Notes: generated from the sequence alone by a model not told the origin. Positions 35,168-44,965 are shown, counted from the first letter of the stretch. The stretch is 64,000 nt of DNA from Demequina soli (GCF_000971195.1 NZ_BBLZ01000002.1:186001-250000), one strand, 5' to 3'. Numbers and translations: made by a program.

Positions 35168-36535
35168 ATGACACACGATCCCGCCCGCGTCGCGTCCGCA
35201 CGCCGCGGCGTCCTCGCGCTCTTCTGGATCATGGGCATGTTCATGGCGACCCAGGTGTCGCGCTACCCCACCATCACGGCGCTCCTCGACGTCACGACGG
35301 GCGGGCTCGCGCGCCTCCTGCTGTTCGGGGCGCTCGGCGCCCTGTGCGCGCTGCTCGTCACCGGGTGGCTCGTCGCGCGGTTCGGCACCCGCGCGCTGCT
35401 GTGGTGGTCGTCGTACGGCTTCCTCGCCGCGATCGTGCTGCTCGGCGCCGCGACCGCATGGGGCTCGCAGGCATGGTTCGCCGCCGCATCGTTCCTGGTG
35501 TCGGTCGGCTTCGCGATCACGAACGTGAGCATGAACGCCGAGGCCGCCACCGTCGAGCGCGCGATGGGCCGCGCCGTCCTGCCGCAGTTCCACGCGGCGT
35601 TCTCCGTGGGCCTCGCGATGGGTCTCGCGCTCGGGGCGTGGATCTCGCACCTCGGCATCGCGCCCGTGTGGCACTTCGCGGCGGTCGGCGTCGCGCTCAC
35701 CGCGGCGCGCCTCGCCGTGGTGCCGGCGGCCGTGATGGACGGGCGTCCGCGCCCGGACGATGCGCGCCCCGGCCTGGGCGGCCCGTTCGCCGCCGCGCGC
35801 GACGAGTACCGCGACCGCCGCGTGGTGCTCATCGGCGTGATCGTGTTCAGCGCGTCGACCATCGAGGGGGCCGCGTCGCAGTGGGCCTCGCTCGCGGTGG
35901 TCGAGGGCTTCGGCCAGCCGGAGGCCGTGGGCGACCTCCTCTACTGGGTGTTCGTGGTCGCGATGGTGACCCTGCGCTGGTCCGGCGCCGCCGTGATCGG
36001 ACGCCTCGGGCGCGTGGTGACGCTGCGGGTCTCGGCCGTGCTCGTCGCCGTCGGCGTGGCGCTGTTCGCCTTCGCCCCCGGGCTATGGCTGGTCCCGTTC
36101 GGCATGGTGCTGTGGGGCCTCGGCGCCGCGCTGGGCGTGCCCATCGGCTTCTCGGCCGCGTCCGACGACCCCGACCGGGCCGCGTCCCGCGTGGCCGCGG
36201 TGTCCTCCTTCTCGACCATCGCGGGCCTCGTGATGCCGCAGGTGATCGGCCACCTGGGCGACATCGTCGAGCTGCGCAAGGCGCTGCTCGTCACCGTGCC
36301 CGCCGCGGTCGTGTCCTTCCTGCTGGCGCGCGCCGTCCGGTCGCAGGGCCCGCTGTTCCGCTCGCGCGCGGCCGTCGCGCGTCGCACGCGCGCCCAGGTG
36401 ATCGAGGACGAGGCGTCGCGCGACGCTGCGGCCGCGGTGGTGGCGGACGGCGTCGAGCCCGTCCAGGCGCTGCCCGAGGAGGGCGTCCCCACCGAGGCGG
36501 AGCGTCGCGGCGCCCCCGATACCCTGAGCCCATGA
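35168..36535 (+). CDS. MFS transporter
   Basis: Membrane protein of 455 residues with about 12 helices, in the bypass-of-stop-codon/FucP-like sugar branch of the superfamily (SMNAEAATVERAMGRAVLPQ, FHAAFSVGLAMG). It ends in a charged cytoplasmic tail of about 60 residues. Substrate unknown. GAGGGG precedes the ATG. It is probably regulated by the divergent LacI protein. The stop overlaps murB as ATGA. Confidence 0.83.
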   Translation: MTHDPARVASARRGVLALFWIMGMFMATQVSRYPTITALLDVTTGGLARLLLFGALGALCALLVTGWLVARFGTRALLWWSSYGFLAAIVLLGAATAWGSQAWFAAASFLVSVGFAITNVSMNAEAATVERAMGRAVLPQFHAAFSVGLAMGLALGAWISHLGIAPVWHFAAVGVALTAARLAVVPAAVMDGRPRPDDARPGLGGPFAAARDEYRDRRVVLIGVIVFSASTIEGAASQWASLAVVEGFGQPEAVGDLLYWVFVVAMVTLRWSGAAVIGRLGRVVTLRVSAVLVAVGVALFAFAPGLWLVPFGMVLWGLGAALGVPIGFSAASDDPDRAASRVAAVSSFSTIAGLVMPQVIGHLGDIVELRKALLVTVPAAVVSFLLARAVRSQGPLFRSRAAVARRTRAQVIEDEASRDAAAAVVADGVEPVQALPEEGVPTEAERRGAPDTLSP

Positions 36536-37578
36536 ACCTCGCCTCCCTCACGACCCTGCGCGTCGGCGGCCCCGCGCGCGAGCTGCGCGTGGCCGGGAGC
36601 GAGGCCGATCTCATCGACGCGGTCCGGTCGGCGGACGCGGACGGCACGCCGGTGCTCGTGGTGGGCGGCGGCTCGAACCTGCTGGTGGCGGACGCGGGCT
36701 TCGACGGCGTGGTCGTGCGCGACACCCGCGAGGACGTGGGCCTGGTCAACGACGGCGCGTGCGGCGGCCTGTCGATCACCGCGACCGCGGGCACGCCCTG
36801 GGACGCGCTCGTCGCGCAGGCCGTGGCGTCCGAGTGGAGCGGCTTCGAGGCGCTGTCGGGCATCCCCGGCTCGACCGGCGCGACGCCCGTGCAGAACGTC
36901 GGCGCCTACGGCGCCGAGGTCAAGGACATCGTCGCCTCGGTGCGCACGTGGGACCGCGAGGCCGGCGCCGTGAAGACCCTGCCCCTGGTCAAGGCCGAGT
37001 TCGGCTACCGCGACTCGATGCTCAAGCGCACCATGACGCACGGGACGTGGGGGCCGACCCCGCGCTACGTGGTCATGGCCGTCACCTTCCACACGCGGAT
37101 GGCGAGCCTGTCGGCGCCGGTGCGCTACCAGCAGCTCGCGACGGCGCTCGGCGTCGAGCTCGGCGCGCGCGTGCCCATCACGGAGGTGCGCGAGGCGGTC
37201 CTCGCGCTGCGCGCGTCCAAGGGCATGGTGCTCGACCCCGCCGACCACGACACGTGGTCCGCCGGCTCCTTCTTCACCAACCCGATCGTGCCCGAGGACC
37301 ACGTGCCCGACGGCGCCCCGCGCTACCCCGCGGCGGACGGGCTCGTGAAGACGTCCGCGGCGTGGCTCATCGAGCACGCAGGCTTCGCACGCGGGTATGC
37401 GGTGGTGGACGATGCGCGGGCGTCCCTGTCGACCAAGCACACCCTCGCGCTGACGAACCGGGGAGAGGCGACGGCCGCCGACGTGGTGGCGCTCGCCCGT
37501 GCCGTGCGCGACGGCGTCCACGCGCGCTTCGGCATCGTGCTCGTGCCCGAGCCGGTCACGGTCGGCGTCGAGATCTAG
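36532..37578 (+). CDS. murB: UDP-N-acetylenolpyruvoylglucosamine reductase
   Basis: Cytoplasmic flavoenzyme reducing UDP-GlcNAc-enolpyruvate to UDP-MurNAc in peptidoglycan synthesis. The 348-residue protein has VLVVGGGSNLLVAD (FAD), LSGIPGSTGATPVQNVGAYG, FGYRDSMLK and SAGSFFTNP with the catalytic Ser, plus the C-terminal Glu region. MurB here appears to be the type I form. The ATG overlaps the MFS stop. Confidence 0.96.
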   Translation: MNLASLTTLRVGGPARELRVAGSEADLIDAVRSADADGTPVLVVGGGSNLLVADAGFDGVVVRDTREDVGLVNDGACGGLSITATAGTPWDALVAQAVASEWSGFEALSGIPGSTGATPVQNVGAYGAEVKDIVASVRTWDREAGAVKTLPLVKAEFGYRDSMLKRTMTHGTWGPTPRYVVMAVTFHTRMASLSAPVRYQQLATALGVELGARVPITEVREAVLALRASKGMVLDPADHDTWSAGSFFTNPIVPEDHVPDGAPRYPAADGLVKTSAAWLIEHAGFARGYAVVDDARASLSTKHTLALTNRGEATAADVVALARAVRDGVHARFGIVLVPEPVTVGVEI

Positions 37579-37622
37579 GCCCGCGCGGCGCCCGCGCCGC
37601 GCGCCCCCCGCGTCCGCGCCGG

Positions 37623-37729
37623 GACCGTCCCCCACACGCGGAATGCATTCCGCGTCGCATTTCCCGACATGAGCACCATGACCTGCAGCGGGTGCACGTT
37701 CACATCCGGTCGGCGTGTGGGGGACGGTC
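37623..37729. repeat. Long inverted repeat, family B copy 2
   Basis: Perfect 17-bp arms GACCGTCCCCCACACGC (37623-37639) and its complement (37713-37729) enclose 73 nt. The left arm leads into a perfect 20-bp palindrome (37636-37655, centre GAATGCATTC). The element lies between the convergent murB and the FtsX-type permease gene. Its arms resemble the hairpin at 3441-3479. Confidence 0.8.
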
Positions 37730-37823
37730 GGCGGTCTTCGCGGTCGGCGGTCCGCCGGCCTGGCCGGGGACGAGAACGGCCCCGGGGGTCGGAACCCCCG
37801 GGGCCGCGCGCATCGTCCCGTGC

Positions 37824-40361
37824 TCAGCCGTCGAACGCGATGGCCTGCAGGATGTCGAGCTTCGACGCGCGGCGGGCGGGCCACCACGCGGCCAGCACGC
37901 CGGCGACCGCGGCCGCGACCATGTAGAACGCGAGCCAGCCCCATGGGATCGCCACGGACGTGAACCCGAACTCCGCGAGCGCCTTGACGAGCGCGACGCC
38001 GAGCCCCACGCCCAGGATCATCCCGAGGATGGTGCCGAAGATCGCCATGACGAGCGACTCGATGCGGATCATCCGGCGCACCGACCGGCGTCGCACGCCG
38101 ACCGCGCGCAGCAGCCCGATCTCGCGGGTGCGCTCCGTCACCGACAGCAGCAGCGTGTTGGCCACGCCGAGCACCGCGATGATGAGGGCGGCGCCGAGCA
38201 TCGCGGAGATGACGCCGAGCAGCAGGTCGATGAACTGGTTGGCGAACTGCGCGAGCTGGCCGGGCGACGAGAGCGAGACCAGCGGGTAGTCCGTCGCGAG
38301 CGCGTCGACGATCTGCTGCTGCGCCTGCACGGGGTCCACGCCCTTGTCGAGCACCACCATCGCCTGGACGTACTCGAGCGGACCGAGCAGCTTCTCGGCC
38401 GTGCGCTCGTCCACGAAGACGTTCGCGTCGCCCGAGTTGAGGTACCGGCCGGTCACCGGCACCGTCACGGAGCCCTCCGGGCCCTTCATCGTGAGCTCAT
38501 CGCCGACCTTGACGCCGAGGTCGGTCAGCGTCGGGTCGACGAAGACGCCGCCGTCCATCTGGGACAGCGCCGGGTCGGTCTTGTAGTCGAAGGCCTGCTC
38601 GGCGACCGCGGGGTCGAGGGCGGCGAGGCTGCGCGCCTGGCCGTCGATGGTGACGGTGCCGGCCGCGATGGTGGAGACCACGCCGACGCCCGGCTGGTCG
38701 CGGATCACGTCGATCGCGCCGGACGGGATCGGGCCCTGCGTCGAGACCACGAAGAAGTCCGCCGCGCTGCCCTGGAACTGGTCGGTCACCACGGCCTTGA
38801 GCGACTGCGTGAACGTCGCGACCAGCGCGAGCAGCATCACGCCGATCATGAGCGCCGCCGCCGTGTTGGCGCTGCGGCGCGGCTCACGGCGGATGTTGTT
38901 GGCTGCGAGCTTGCCGTCGACGCGGAACACCCGCACCAGGAACGCCTTGAGGCCGTATGCGAGCGGGACGAGCACCTGCGCCGCGAGCAGCGTCACGCCG
39001 ATGATGAGGACCATGGCGCCCGCACCGACGAACACGTACGGCTTGGCCACCGACATGTAGAGGCCGACCACGATCGCGAGGACGCCGAGCAGCGTGAGCG
39101 CGCCGCCGACGATGTTGCGCCGGCTCAGCGGCTTCTTGGACTCCGTCGCGGACTCGCGCAGCGCCTCCATCGGCGAGATGGTCGACGCGTGGATCGCCGG
39201 CATGAGCGCCGCGACGAGCGTGACGAGCGCGCCGAGCGAGTAGCCCCACACGAGCGCGTCGATCGGCAGCGTCACGGTCCCGAAGATGTTGCCCGAGCCC
39301 AGCTCGACGAGCGCGGACAGGCCGAGCGCCGCGAGGTAGCCCAGCGCGATGCCGATGGTCGACGCGACCACCGCGATCACGAGCGCCTCGAGCAGGATCA
39401 TGGTGCGCAGCTGGCGGCCGCTCACGCCGATCGCGCGCAGCAGCCCGAACTCGCGGGTGCGCTGGGTCACGATGATGCGGAACGTGTTGACGATGATGTA
39501 GGCGCCGACGAAGAGCGCGATGAGCGCGAACGCGATCGCGAAGATGTCGACGTACTGGAGAAGGTCGTCGAACTGCTTCGCCTGCTCCGCGGCCTTGGCC
39601 TCGCCGGTGATGGCGCGCGTGCCGTCGGGGATGACCTGGGAGATCGCCTCGGCGACCTTCTCCTTGTCCGCGCCGTCCGCGGTGACCACGTTGATGGACT
39701 GGTAGTTGTCGGAGCCCGCGAGCTTCGCGGCCTCGGCCTCCGTCATGTAGCCGAGCGTCGCACCCTGCAGCGAGTTGGTCTCGCCGAACCTGACGAGGCC
39801 TACGAGCGTCAGCTCCGCCACGCCCGAGTCGGTCGCGACGGTGACGGTGTCGCCGATCGCGTAGCCCAGGCGGGGCGCCGAGTCGAGGTCGAGGACGATC
39901 TGGTCGTCGGACTCGGGCGCGTGCCCCTCCACGAGCGTCGACTGGTCGAGCTTCGGGTCGCCCGCCCAGTTGAACAGCTGGCTGGGCGCGCCGCCGCCGG
40001 TGGTGATCTCGCCGGTCGGCTTGAAGTCCTTCGGCAGCACCGCGCCGCTGACCTGGATGGTCCCGACCGCGGTCTTCACGCCGTCGACGGCCTTCACGGC
40101 GGCCAGGTCGGCGGGGGTGAGGAGCGCCTCGGGCGCGGCGAACTGGTCGCCGCCCTGGGCATCGGTCGAGGACGGGGCGGGCTCGACGATGACGTCGGTG
40201 CCCGCGTAGATCTCGGAGAACAGCTGGTGGAAGCCGCCCGAGAGGGCGTTGGTGAGGGTGAACGTCGTGGACGCCAGCGCCACGCCGAGCGCGACCGCGA
40301 TCGCGGTCAGCACCATCCGCTTGGGATTGTGCCTGACGGACTTGACTGCGAGCCGGAACAT
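37824..40361 (-). CDS. MacB/FtsX-type ABC transporter permease
   Basis: Large permease of 845 residues. An N-terminal helix and extracytoplasmic domain are followed by a three-helix FtsX block (around 265-400), further helices, a second extracytoplasmic domain and a C-terminal FtsX block. Repeated QRTREFGLLRAIGVSGRQLR and ERTREIGLLRAVGVRRRSVR mark the two domains. Such proteins are mechanotransmitters exporting lipoproteins, peptides or drugs, or sensing antimicrobial peptides. The start shares one base with the ATPase stop. Confidence 0.9.
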   Translation of the reverse strand: MFRLAVKSVRHNPKRMVLTAIAVALGVALASTTFTLTNALSGGFHQLFSEIYAGTDVIVEPAPSSTDAQGGDQFAAPEALLTPADLAAVKAVDGVKTAVGTIQVSGAVLPKDFKPTGEITTGGGAPSQLFNWAGDPKLDQSTLVEGHAPESDDQIVLDLDSAPRLGYAIGDTVTVATDSGVAELTLVGLVRFGETNSLQGATLGYMTEAEAAKLAGSDNYQSINVVTADGADKEKVAEAISQVIPDGTRAITGEAKAAEQAKQFDDLLQYVDIFAIAFALIALFVGAYIIVNTFRIIVTQRTREFGLLRAIGVSGRQLRTMILLEALVIAVVASTIGIALGYLAALGLSALVELGSGNIFGTVTLPIDALVWGYSLGALVTLVAALMPAIHASTISPMEALRESATESKKPLSRRNIVGGALTLLGVLAIVVGLYMSVAKPYVFVGAGAMVLIIGVTLLAAQVLVPLAYGLKAFLVRVFRVDGKLAANNIRREPRRSANTAAALMIGVMLLALVATFTQSLKAVVTDQFQGSAADFFVVSTQGPIPSGAIDVIRDQPGVGVVSTIAAGTVTIDGQARSLAALDPAVAEQAFDYKTDPALSQMDGGVFVDPTLTDLGVKVGDELTMKGPEGSVTVPVTGRYLNSGDANVFVDERTAEKLLGPLEYVQAMVVLDKGVDPVQAQQQIVDALATDYPLVSLSSPGQLAQFANQFIDLLLGVISAMLGAALIIAVLGVANTLLLSVTERTREIGLLRAVGVRRRSVRRMIRIESLVMAIFGTILGMILGVGLGVALVKALAEFGFTSVAIPWGWLAFYMVAAAVAGVLAAWWPARRASKLDILQAIAFDG

Positions 40362-41098
40362 CAGTGCCCCATCTGCTTCATGCGGTCCAGCACCAGCTCC
40401 GCGGTGGGCTCGCGCATCTCGTCGACGATCCGGCCGTCCGCGAGGAACAGGACGCGGTCGGAGTACGAGGCCGCGGTCGGGTCGTGGGTGACCATCACGA
40501 TGGTCTGGCCGAACTCCTTGACCGCGCGGCGCATGAAGCCGAGCAGCTCGGCGCCCGAGCGCGAGTCGAGGTTGCCGGACGGCTCGTCGGCGAAGATCAG
40601 CTCGGGACGCGACACGAGAGCGCGCGCGACCGCGACGCGCTGCTGCTGCCCGCCGGAGAGCTCCGCGGGCAGGTGGGTGAGGCGGTCGGCAAGGCCCAGG
40701 ATGCCGATGATCTCGTCGAACCAGGCCGGGTCGATGTCGCGGCCGGAGATGTCGAGCGGCAGCGTGATGTTCTCCTTCGCGGAGAGCGACGGGATGAGGT
40801 TGAACGCCTGGAAGACGAAGCCGATCTTGTCGCGGCGCACCTGCGTGATCTTGTCCTCGGACAGGCCCGTGATGCGCGTCTCGCCGATGTACGACTCGCC
40901 CGCGGTGAGCCGGTCGAGGCCCGCGAGGGTGTGCAGCAGCGTCGACTTGCCGGAGCCGGACGGCCCCATGATCGCGGTGAACTCCGACTGCGCGATGTCG
41001 ACGTCCAGGCCGTCGAGCGCGCGCACGGTCGCCTCGCCCGAGCCGTAGTCCTTGGTGCCGCCGCGCATGGACGCGGCGATGGTGACGGTGGTGGTCAT
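40361..41098 (-). CDS. MacB/LolD-type ABC transporter ATPase
   Basis: ATPase of 245 residues: GPSGSGKSTLL Walker A, FQAFNLIPSLSAKENITLPL (LolD-type Q-loop region), LSGGQQQRVAVARAL signature, LIFADEPSGNLDS Walker B and THDPTAASYSDRV switch. GAGGGGG precedes the ATG. It is coupled to the FtsX permease. The gap to the response regulator (41099-41241) holds one exact 11-mer (41217-41227) and an inverted near-copy. Confidence 0.93.
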   Translation of the reverse strand: MTTTVTIAASMRGGTKDYGSGEATVRALDGLDVDIAQSEFTAIMGPSGSGKSTLLHTLAGLDRLTAGESYIGETRITGLSEDKITQVRRDKIGFVFQAFNLIPSLSAKENITLPLDISGRDIDPAWFDEIIGILGLADRLTHLPAELSGGQQQRVAVARALVSRPELIFADEPSGNLDSRSGAELLGFMRRAVKEFGQTIVMVTHDPTAASYSDRVLFLADGRIVDEMREPTAELVLDRMKQMGH

Positions 41099-41241
41099 GG
41101 TGGATCCCCCTCGTGGGATGGATGGGTGATGGGGTCAGTCTGGCGGCGGCCCGGGCGCCGCGGCATCGTCCGCGAGGACGGTTCGCGCGCGTCCTGCTCA
41201 GGGATGACCCTGCCGGGGGACGATGCGGGTGGCGGTCGAGG

Positions 41242-41907
41242 CTACGGCCGCGGCACCACGATGCCCGAGTCGTACGCCTCGACCACGGCCTGCACACGGT
41301 CGCGCACGCCCAGCTTGGTGAGGATGTGGCTCACGTGGGTCTTCACGGTGGTCGAGGAGACGTAGAGCTCGGCCGCGATCTCCTGGTTGGACAGGCCGCG
41401 GGCCATGAGCCGCAGCACCTCGACCTCCCGGTCGGACAGGTCGCCCACCGCGGCGGCGGTCGGCTCCGGCGGCGTCGCCGCGGCCGACGCGCGCGCGAAC
41501 TGCTCGATGACGCGGCGCGTCACCTCGGGCGCGAGCAGCGCCTCGCCGGCCGCGACCACGCGCACCGCGGACACGAGCGCGTCGCCGTCCACGCTCTTGA
41601 GCAGGAAGCCGGAGGCGCCGGCGCGCAGCGCCTCGTACACGTACTCGTCGTCGTCGAAGGTCGTGAGGATGACGATGCGCGCGTCGGGGTGGGACGCCAG
41701 CACGTGGCGGGTCGCGGTGAGCCCGTCCATGCCGGGCATGCGCACGTCCATGAGGACCACGTCGGGCGCGTGGGCGGCGACGATGCCCGCCGCCTCGGAG
41801 CCGGAGGTGGCCTCCGCGACCACCTCGATGTCGTCCTCGGACTCGAGGATCATCCTCAGCCCGACCCGCACCATCGCCTGGTCGTCCACCAGCGCCACCC
41901 GGATCAT
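41242..41907 (-). CDS. NarL/LuxR-family response regulator
   Basis: Regulator of 221 residues: receiver domain with VALVDDQAMVR acidic pocket, phospho-Asp in VVLMDVRMPGMDG, then a LuxR helix-turn-helix (LSDREVEVLRLMARGLSNQE). Its ATG overlaps the sensor kinase stop as ATGA. It is the partner of the upstream kinase. The flanking ABC systems are likely targets by context. Confidence 0.93.
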   Translation of the reverse strand: MIRVALVDDQAMVRVGLRMILESEDDIEVVAEATSGSEAAGIVAAHAPDVVLMDVRMPGMDGLTATRHVLASHPDARIVILTTFDDDEYVYEALRAGASGFLLKSVDGDALVSAVRVVAAGEALLAPEVTRRVIEQFARASAAATPPEPTAAAVGDLSDREVEVLRLMARGLSNQEIAAELYVSSTTVKTHVSHILTKLGVRDRVQAVVEAYDSGIVVPRP

Positions 41908-43139
41908 CGTCCGCCCTTCGCCGTGCTCGCGGGCCGGTGGCCCACCTGGTCGTCGCCCGACGGCAGCACCGCGCGCACGCGGAACCCGCCCCCAGGCCTG
42001 GGACCGTACTCCAGGGTGCCGCCCAGCGCGTGCACCCGCTCGCCCATGCCGCGCAGCCCGTGGCCGCCGCTGAGGCGGGCGGCGTCGGAGATCACGCCGC
42101 GCCCGTCGTCCTCCACGAGCACGGTGACGCGCGACGGCTCGCGCTCGACGCGGACGCTCGCGTGGGCGCCGGGGCCCGCATGCTTCATCGCGTTGGTGAG
42201 CGCCTCCTGCACCACGCGGTAGGCGCTCAGCTCGACGCCGGCGGGCACGTGCGCGGTGCCGACGATGCTGAGGTCGACGGGCAGCCCCGCGTCGTCGACC
42301 TGCTGGGCGAGCGCCGGGATCGCGGCGAGGGCAGGCATCGGCTCGAGCTCGGCGACCGCGCGGTCGCGCTCGGCGGTCTCGACGGCGTCCTGCTCGGTGG
42401 CGCGCAGCACCCCGATCATGCGCTGCATCTCCGCGAGGCCGGTGCGCCCCGAGGCGGAGATGGTGGCGAGCGCCTCGAGGACACGGGCGTCGGACTCGCG
42501 CGCGAGCCGCCGCGCGCCTTCGGCCTGGAGCGTCATCACCGTGATCTCGTGCGCGACCACGTCGTGGAGCTCGCGCGCGATGCGTGCCCGCTCGGCCCGG
42601 ACCGCGTCGGTCGCGATCACGCGCTGGGCCTGCTCGCGGCGCTCGTGCTCGAGCTCGAGCTCCGTGAGGCGCTCGCGGCGACGGTGGTCGACGAAGCCGA
42701 TCATCATCGGCACGATCACGGCGAGGGTGACGGCGACGAGAGAGGTCCACGGGACGTAGTCGGTCACGAGCAGGCCGACGGTGGTCCAGGCGACCATGAC
42801 GGCGAGCACCGCCGCGCCGTGCACGATCGCGGCGCGGCGCGGCGTGTACGCGGCCAGCCCGTACAGCGCGAGGTAGACGGCGAACTGCGCGGACGTGTCC
42901 GGGTAGCCCATCCCGACCGCGGCGAGCCACGGCGCGAGCACCAGCCACACGACGAGCCGCGGGTAGTGCTGGCGCCAGACGAGCGGGGCGATCTGCGCGA
43001 CGATCAGGGCGATGCCGAGCGCGTCGTACGGGCGCGCCACGTCGACCAGCGCGGTCGTGGAGCGGACCCCGATGAGCGCGAGCACCAGCAGCGCCGCGGC
43101 GATCGCGATGTCGCCCCAGCGAGGGGCCTTGACGTCCAT
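41904..43139 (-). CDS. NarL-partner sensor histidine kinase (HPK7 type)
   Basis: Membrane kinase of 411 residues. About five to six N-terminal helices with almost no extracytoplasmic sensor are followed by a HisKA_3 domain with RARIARELHDVVAHEI (phospho-His), and a HATPase_c domain with EDDGRGV and GHGLRGMGERV. Kinases of this architecture usually respond to membrane perturbation or to an associated transporter. The ABC-2 exporter genes 76 nt upstream on the same strand support this. Confidence 0.92.
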   Translation of the reverse strand: MDVKAPRWGDIAIAAALLVLALIGVRSTTALVDVARPYDALGIALIVAQIAPLVWRQHYPRLVVWLVLAPWLAAVGMGYPDTSAQFAVYLALYGLAAYTPRRAAIVHGAAVLAVMVAWTTVGLLVTDYVPWTSLVAVTLAVIVPMMIGFVDHRRRERLTELELEHERREQAQRVIATDAVRAERARIARELHDVVAHEITVMTLQAEGARRLARESDARVLEALATISASGRTGLAEMQRMIGVLRATEQDAVETAERDRAVAELEPMPALAAIPALAQQVDDAGLPVDLSIVGTAHVPAGVELSAYRVVQEALTNAMKHAGPGAHASVRVEREPSRVTVLVEDDGRGVISDAARLSGGHGLRGMGERVHALGGTLEYGPRPGGGFRVRAVLPSGDDQVGHRPASTAKGGR

Positions 43140-43215
43140 CCGGCCAGCGTAGGGCGCGGACCCGACCGCGGCATCGTCCTCGCGGACGAGCGTGTCAGCC
43201 CCGCCGGGCCCGTCG

Positions 43216-44037
43216 TCAGTTGTCGTCGTGGCGCGTCCAGCGGAACGTCCGCACGGCCAGGAGCAGTCCGACGACGATCCACAGCGCGAGCACGATCGCG
43301 GTCGCGGGGTGCTCCCACGAGCCGCGCGCCTCGGCTGCCGCGAAGCTCTCCGGCAGGAACACCGAGCGCATGCCCTGCGCGAGCCACTTGAGCGGGAAGA
43401 TCTCCGCGACGTGCTGGAGGAACACCGGGATCTGCGTGTACACGAGGAACACGCCGGAGGTGAACTGGAGGAACAGCACGATCGGCGTGATGACGGCCGA
43501 GCCGGCCTTCGCGTTGCGCAGCAGCGAGGACGCGGCGATGCCGAGCGTCGTCGCCGCGGTGGTGCCCAGCACGAACACCCACACGAACGTCCACCAGTGC
43601 GCCGCGTCCGCGGGCAGGGACACGTCGTACAGGAGGACGCCGATCGCGACCAGCACCGCGACCTGCACCACCGACACGATGAGCACCTGGGCCGACTTCG
43701 CCGCGAAGTAGGCGGTCGCGGGCAGCGGGGTGCCGTGGATGCGCTTGAGCATGTCCTGGTCGCGGTCGATGGCGATGCCCATCGCGAGCGACTGGAAGCC
43801 CGTGTTGAACACGCCCGACGCGACGATGCCAGCGAGGAAGTACTGCGCGAACGTCACCCCCGGGGCGACCTCCTCGCCGCCGAACACCGAGCCGAACAGC
43901 AGCAGCAGCATCATGGGGAACAGGAAGACGAACACCATGGTCTCCCGGCTGCGCGTGAACTCGCGCAGCTCGACGCCCAGGCGGGCGCGGGCCATGGAGC
44001 CCCACGTGGGGGCGGACGATGCGGTGGTGGCGGTCAT
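43216..44037 (-). CDS. ABC-2 type transporter permease
   Basis: Permease of 273 residues with six helices (TMVFVFLFPMMLLLLFGSVF first) and the ABC2_membrane motif LKRIHGTPLPATAYFAAK. The ATG overlaps the ATPase stop. Drug or peptide export is the usual role; the substrate is unknown. One GGACGATGCG-like motif lies in the first codons. Confidence 0.9.
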   Translation of the reverse strand: MTATTASSAPTWGSMARARLGVELREFTRSRETMVFVFLFPMMLLLLFGSVFGGEEVAPGVTFAQYFLAGIVASGVFNTGFQSLAMGIAIDRDQDMLKRIHGTPLPATAYFAAKSAQVLIVSVVQVAVLVAIGVLLYDVSLPADAAHWWTFVWVFVLGTTAATTLGIAASSLLRNAKAGSAVITPIVLFLQFTSGVFLVYTQIPVFLQHVAEIFPLKWLAQGMRSVFLPESFAAAEARGSWEHPATAIVLALWIVVGLLLAVRTFRWTRHDDN

Positions 44038-44918
44038 GCCGCGGCCTCCTCGGTGGCGCCGGCGCCCGCGGCGTCGCGCGCGGCCTCGCCGATCAGCCTC
44101 AGGTAGACGTCCTCGAGCGACGGGTGCGTCACCTCGAGGTGCTCGATCTCGCCCTCGGTGCGGGCGAGCAGGGTGCGCAGCAGCGCGGTGGGCGTGGCGG
44201 TCTCCTCGGCGCGGGTCTCGCCGCCCTCCGTCCAGGACACCCGCGCATCGGCGGCGCGGGCGCGCAGCCCCGCTGGGGTGTCGAGGGCGACCATCCGGCC
44301 GCGGGCGATGATGCCGATGCGGTCGGCGAGGTGGTCGGCCTCGTCGAGGTAGTGGGTGGTGAGCACCACGGTGGTGCCGTCGGCGCGCACCGACTCGATG
44401 AGCGTCCAGAACTGGCGCCGGGCCTCCGGGTCGAAGCCGGTGGTGGGCTCGTCGAGGAACACGAGCTCGGGGCGCCCGATGAGCGCGAGCGCGACGTCGA
44501 GCCGTCGACGCTGGCCCCCCGACAGGGTCGCGGGCTTGGACCCGGCCTTCTCGGTGAGGCCCACGGCGTCGAGGATCTCGTCGACGCCGCGCGGGTCCGG
44601 GTGGAGACGCGCGGCGTACTGGAGCGACTCGCGCGCGGTCAGCATCCCGCGCTCGGAGGTTCCCTGGAGCATGACGCCCACGCGGCCGCGCCACGCCTTG
44701 GGCGCGTGCTGCGGGTCCTCGCCGAGCACCCGCACCTCGCCGGACGTGCGCCTGCGGAAGCCCTCGAGGATCTCGACGGTGGTGGACTTGCCGGCGCCGT
44801 TGGGGCCGAGCAGGGCGAACACCTCGCCCCGGGGGATCTCGAGGTCGAGCCCGTCGACGGCGAGCAGGTCGCCGTAGTGCTTGTGCAGGCCCGAGACGCT
44901 GATCGCGGGTTCGGTCAT
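44034..44918 (-). CDS. ABC-2 type transporter ATPase (DrrA-like)
   Basis: ATPase of 294 residues: Walker A LLGPNGAGKSTTVEILEGF, signature LSGGQRRRLDVALAL, Walker B LVFLDEPTTGFDP, switch LTTHYLDEADHLADRI and a C-terminal DrrA-type extension. It heads the exporter-kinase-regulator gene string on the minus strand. Confidence 0.93.
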   Translation of the reverse strand: MTEPAISVSGLHKHYGDLLAVDGLDLEIPRGEVFALLGPNGAGKSTTVEILEGFRRRTSGEVRVLGEDPQHAPKAWRGRVGVMLQGTSERGMLTARESLQYAARLHPDPRGVDEILDAVGLTEKAGSKPATLSGGQRRRLDVALALIGRPELVFLDEPTTGFDPEARRQFWTLIESVRADGTTVVLTTHYLDEADHLADRIGIIARGRMVALDTPAGLRARAADARVSWTEGGETRAEETATPTALLRTLLARTEGEIEHLEVTHPSLEDVYLRLIGEAARDAAGAGATEEAAA

Positions 44919-44965
44919 GACTGCGAGCCTAGCCAGCCCCGCGCGGGAGCGGCACCGCCGGGAGA

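Noticed and set aside
37669..37926. Short plus-strand ORF inside and after the family B repeat
   Set aside because: It begins in the repeat loop and runs antisense into the permease gene, with no ribosome binding site.
36759..41048. A 1429-codon plus-strand frame across murB and the FtsX-type permease
   Set aside because: It spans two well-supported genes in other frames and an inverted repeat; no recognisable domain.
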